A stretch of 64,000 nucleotides of DNA from positions 98,702 through 162,701 of the forward strand of contig AOLX01000017.1 in assembly GCA_000336895.1 (NCBI GenBank). The letters are read 5' to 3'. Made by a program: the position numbers and the translations under genes. Positions 63,425 through 64,000 of this stretch are shown piece by piece. Numbering within the stretch: position 1 is the stretch's first letter; each line of letters begins with the position of its first letter. This stretch comes from Haloarcula argentinensis DSM 12282 (GTDB lineage Archaea > Halobacteriota > Halobacteria > Halobacteriales > Haloarculaceae). The notes under the pieces are model-generated. The model was given only the letters and a program-made list of their open reading frames with translations. It made no database searches and was not told the origin of the DNA.

Positions 63425-63663
63425 ACGCGCCTCTCCGCTTTAGGGCGAAAAAAGGGCGTCGTTCTCCCGCTGACAGTCACCGCTGGCGATACTGGTCTTG
63501 CTCGGCGAACCGGCGAAGCCGCCGCCGTCATCGCCTGTTTCGTCTGCCTCACTCTCACCCGACTGGCCACTACGACGGGAGAATCGGGCAAGGACGCAGG
63601 AAAGGGCGTCACGTATACGCGTCGCTGCGTCCGCAGCGCGTAAAATATCGGTGTCGGCTGGCC
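63425..63663. other. Gene-free gap near the right edge
   Basis: About 240 bp with no gene I can support. On the minus strand a stop-free frame ends at 63441 and reads as a plausible acidic tail, but it has no start codon in frame. A TATA-like AAAATATCGG lies near 63643. Confidence 0.3.
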
Positions 63664-64000
63664 TTATTCGGCCGGCGCGGGCGTCTGTGCCTTCACTTCT
63701 TCGAGGTCCACTTCCTTCTCTAGGAGCAGTTCCTTCTTGTCTGCGACTTGGCGCTCTTGGCGGATGAGCTTCTTGAACGTCGACTGCTGTGAGAGGTCAC
63801 CGATCAGCACGCCGCCGATGAGCTGTCCGTCCTCGAAGGCGAGACGCCGCCACTCGCTGTCGGAGTACTTCCGTTCGGCCTCGTCGTCACCACGGGTCGG
63901 GTGACCGAAGGAGAGGAACGGGAAGTCGAAGTGCGTGATGGAGTACGAGGAGACCCAGCGGAACTCCTTTTCCTCGGCGTCCGCGACCATATTCGCCCCG
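63664..64000 (-). CDS. FAD/NAD(P)-dependent oxidoreductase, C-terminal part (partial)
   Basis: The 3' end of a gene that runs off the right edge. The visible 112 residues include GANMVADAEEKEFRWVSSYS and ITHFDFPFLSFGHPT, followed by YSDSEWRRLAFEDGQLIGGVLIGDL and a charged C-terminal helix (RQVADKKELLLEKEVDLEEVK). This matches the C-terminal interface domain of nitrite reductase- or NADH oxidase-like flavoproteins. An ATG at 63990 is internal, not the real start, since the frame stays open upstream to the window end. Confidence 0.75.
   Translation of the reverse strand, partial: GANMVADAEEKEFRWVSSYSITHFDFPFLSFGHPTRGDDEAERKYSDSEWRRLAFEDGQLIGGVLIGDLSQQSTFKKLIRQERQVADKKELLLEKEVDLEEVKAQTPAPAE

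Noticed and set aside
63441..63690. Stop-free minus-strand frame reading as an acidic tail (DILRAADAATRIRD...)
   Set aside because: There is no ATG, GTG or TTG in frame at a sensible place and no upstream gene in frame, so it is not called as a gene.

Overview
The window comes from an extremely halophilic archaeon (class Halobacteria); Haloarcula or a close relative is my best guess from the overall look of the proteins, but the species is not proven. The support is a high-GC genome, strongly acidic proteins, leaderless genes with a TATA element about 25-30 nt before the start codon, a class I HMG-CoA reductase, archaeal NurA and HerA, a HalX response regulator, haloarchaeal multi-PAS histidine kinases, and a PGF-CTERM anchored binding protein.

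Layout. 0-5.5 kb: methionine aminopeptidase, an isoaspartyl peptidase/L-asparaginase, NADP isocitrate dehydrogenase, small membrane proteins, a lipoprotein and a cupin. 5.5-9.2 kb: a zinc-ribbon/winged-helix protein, HMG-CoA reductase (isoprenoid lipids) and a YtcJ-like amidohydrolase. 9.2-13 kb: the nadA-nadB-nadC operon behind an AT-rich leader. 13-19.8 kb: an FMN split-barrel protein, a GNAT acetyltransferase, KptA, cofactor-independent phosphoglycerate mutase, NurA and an HTH/membrane-protein pair. 20-23.4 kb: a low-GC island with two GT-C type glycosyltransferase genes, the first broken by one extra C. 23.4-31.2 kb: an EEP-family hydrolase, HerA, two universal stress proteins, a DUF4013 protein, a KaiC-like ATPase with an acidic repeat tail, NAD kinase and small membrane proteins. 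31.2-32.6 kb: a solitary IS1341-type TnpB element.

32.6-38.5 kb: a HalX response regulator, then a divergent TetR repressor and a two-gene envelope operon (COG1361-like exported protein plus MMPL/RND transporter) with two matching palindromic operators between them. 38.5-42.7 kb: a flavin disulfide oxidoreductase, a receiver-PAS-GAF histidine kinase and 5-formyl-THF cyclo-ligase. 42.7-46.2 kb: a cobalamin-type ABC importer (btuF divergent from btuCD). 46.3-51 kb: a MrfA/SftH-like helicase, an AI-2E family permease and a MscS channel. 51-60.2 kb: an Lrp/AsnC regulator divergent from carA, a GC-rich repeat block, a PH-like protein, a large histidine kinase and carB. carA and carB lie about 4.3 kb apart on opposite strands, yet share a 25-bp element (22/25 identical) ahead of their promoters. 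60.3-64 kb: a small winged-helix-like protein, a second lipoprotein, conserved haloarchaeal proteins of unknown function, and the 3' part of an FAD/NAD(P) oxidoreductase that runs off the right edge.

The genes mostly serve core metabolism (NAD, pyrimidine/arginine, isoprenoid, folate, B12 uptake) and DNA end processing. The accessory parts are the 20-23.4 kb island, the TnpB element and the repeat block at 52.6-52.9 kb. I did not see rRNA, tRNA or CRISPR arrays.
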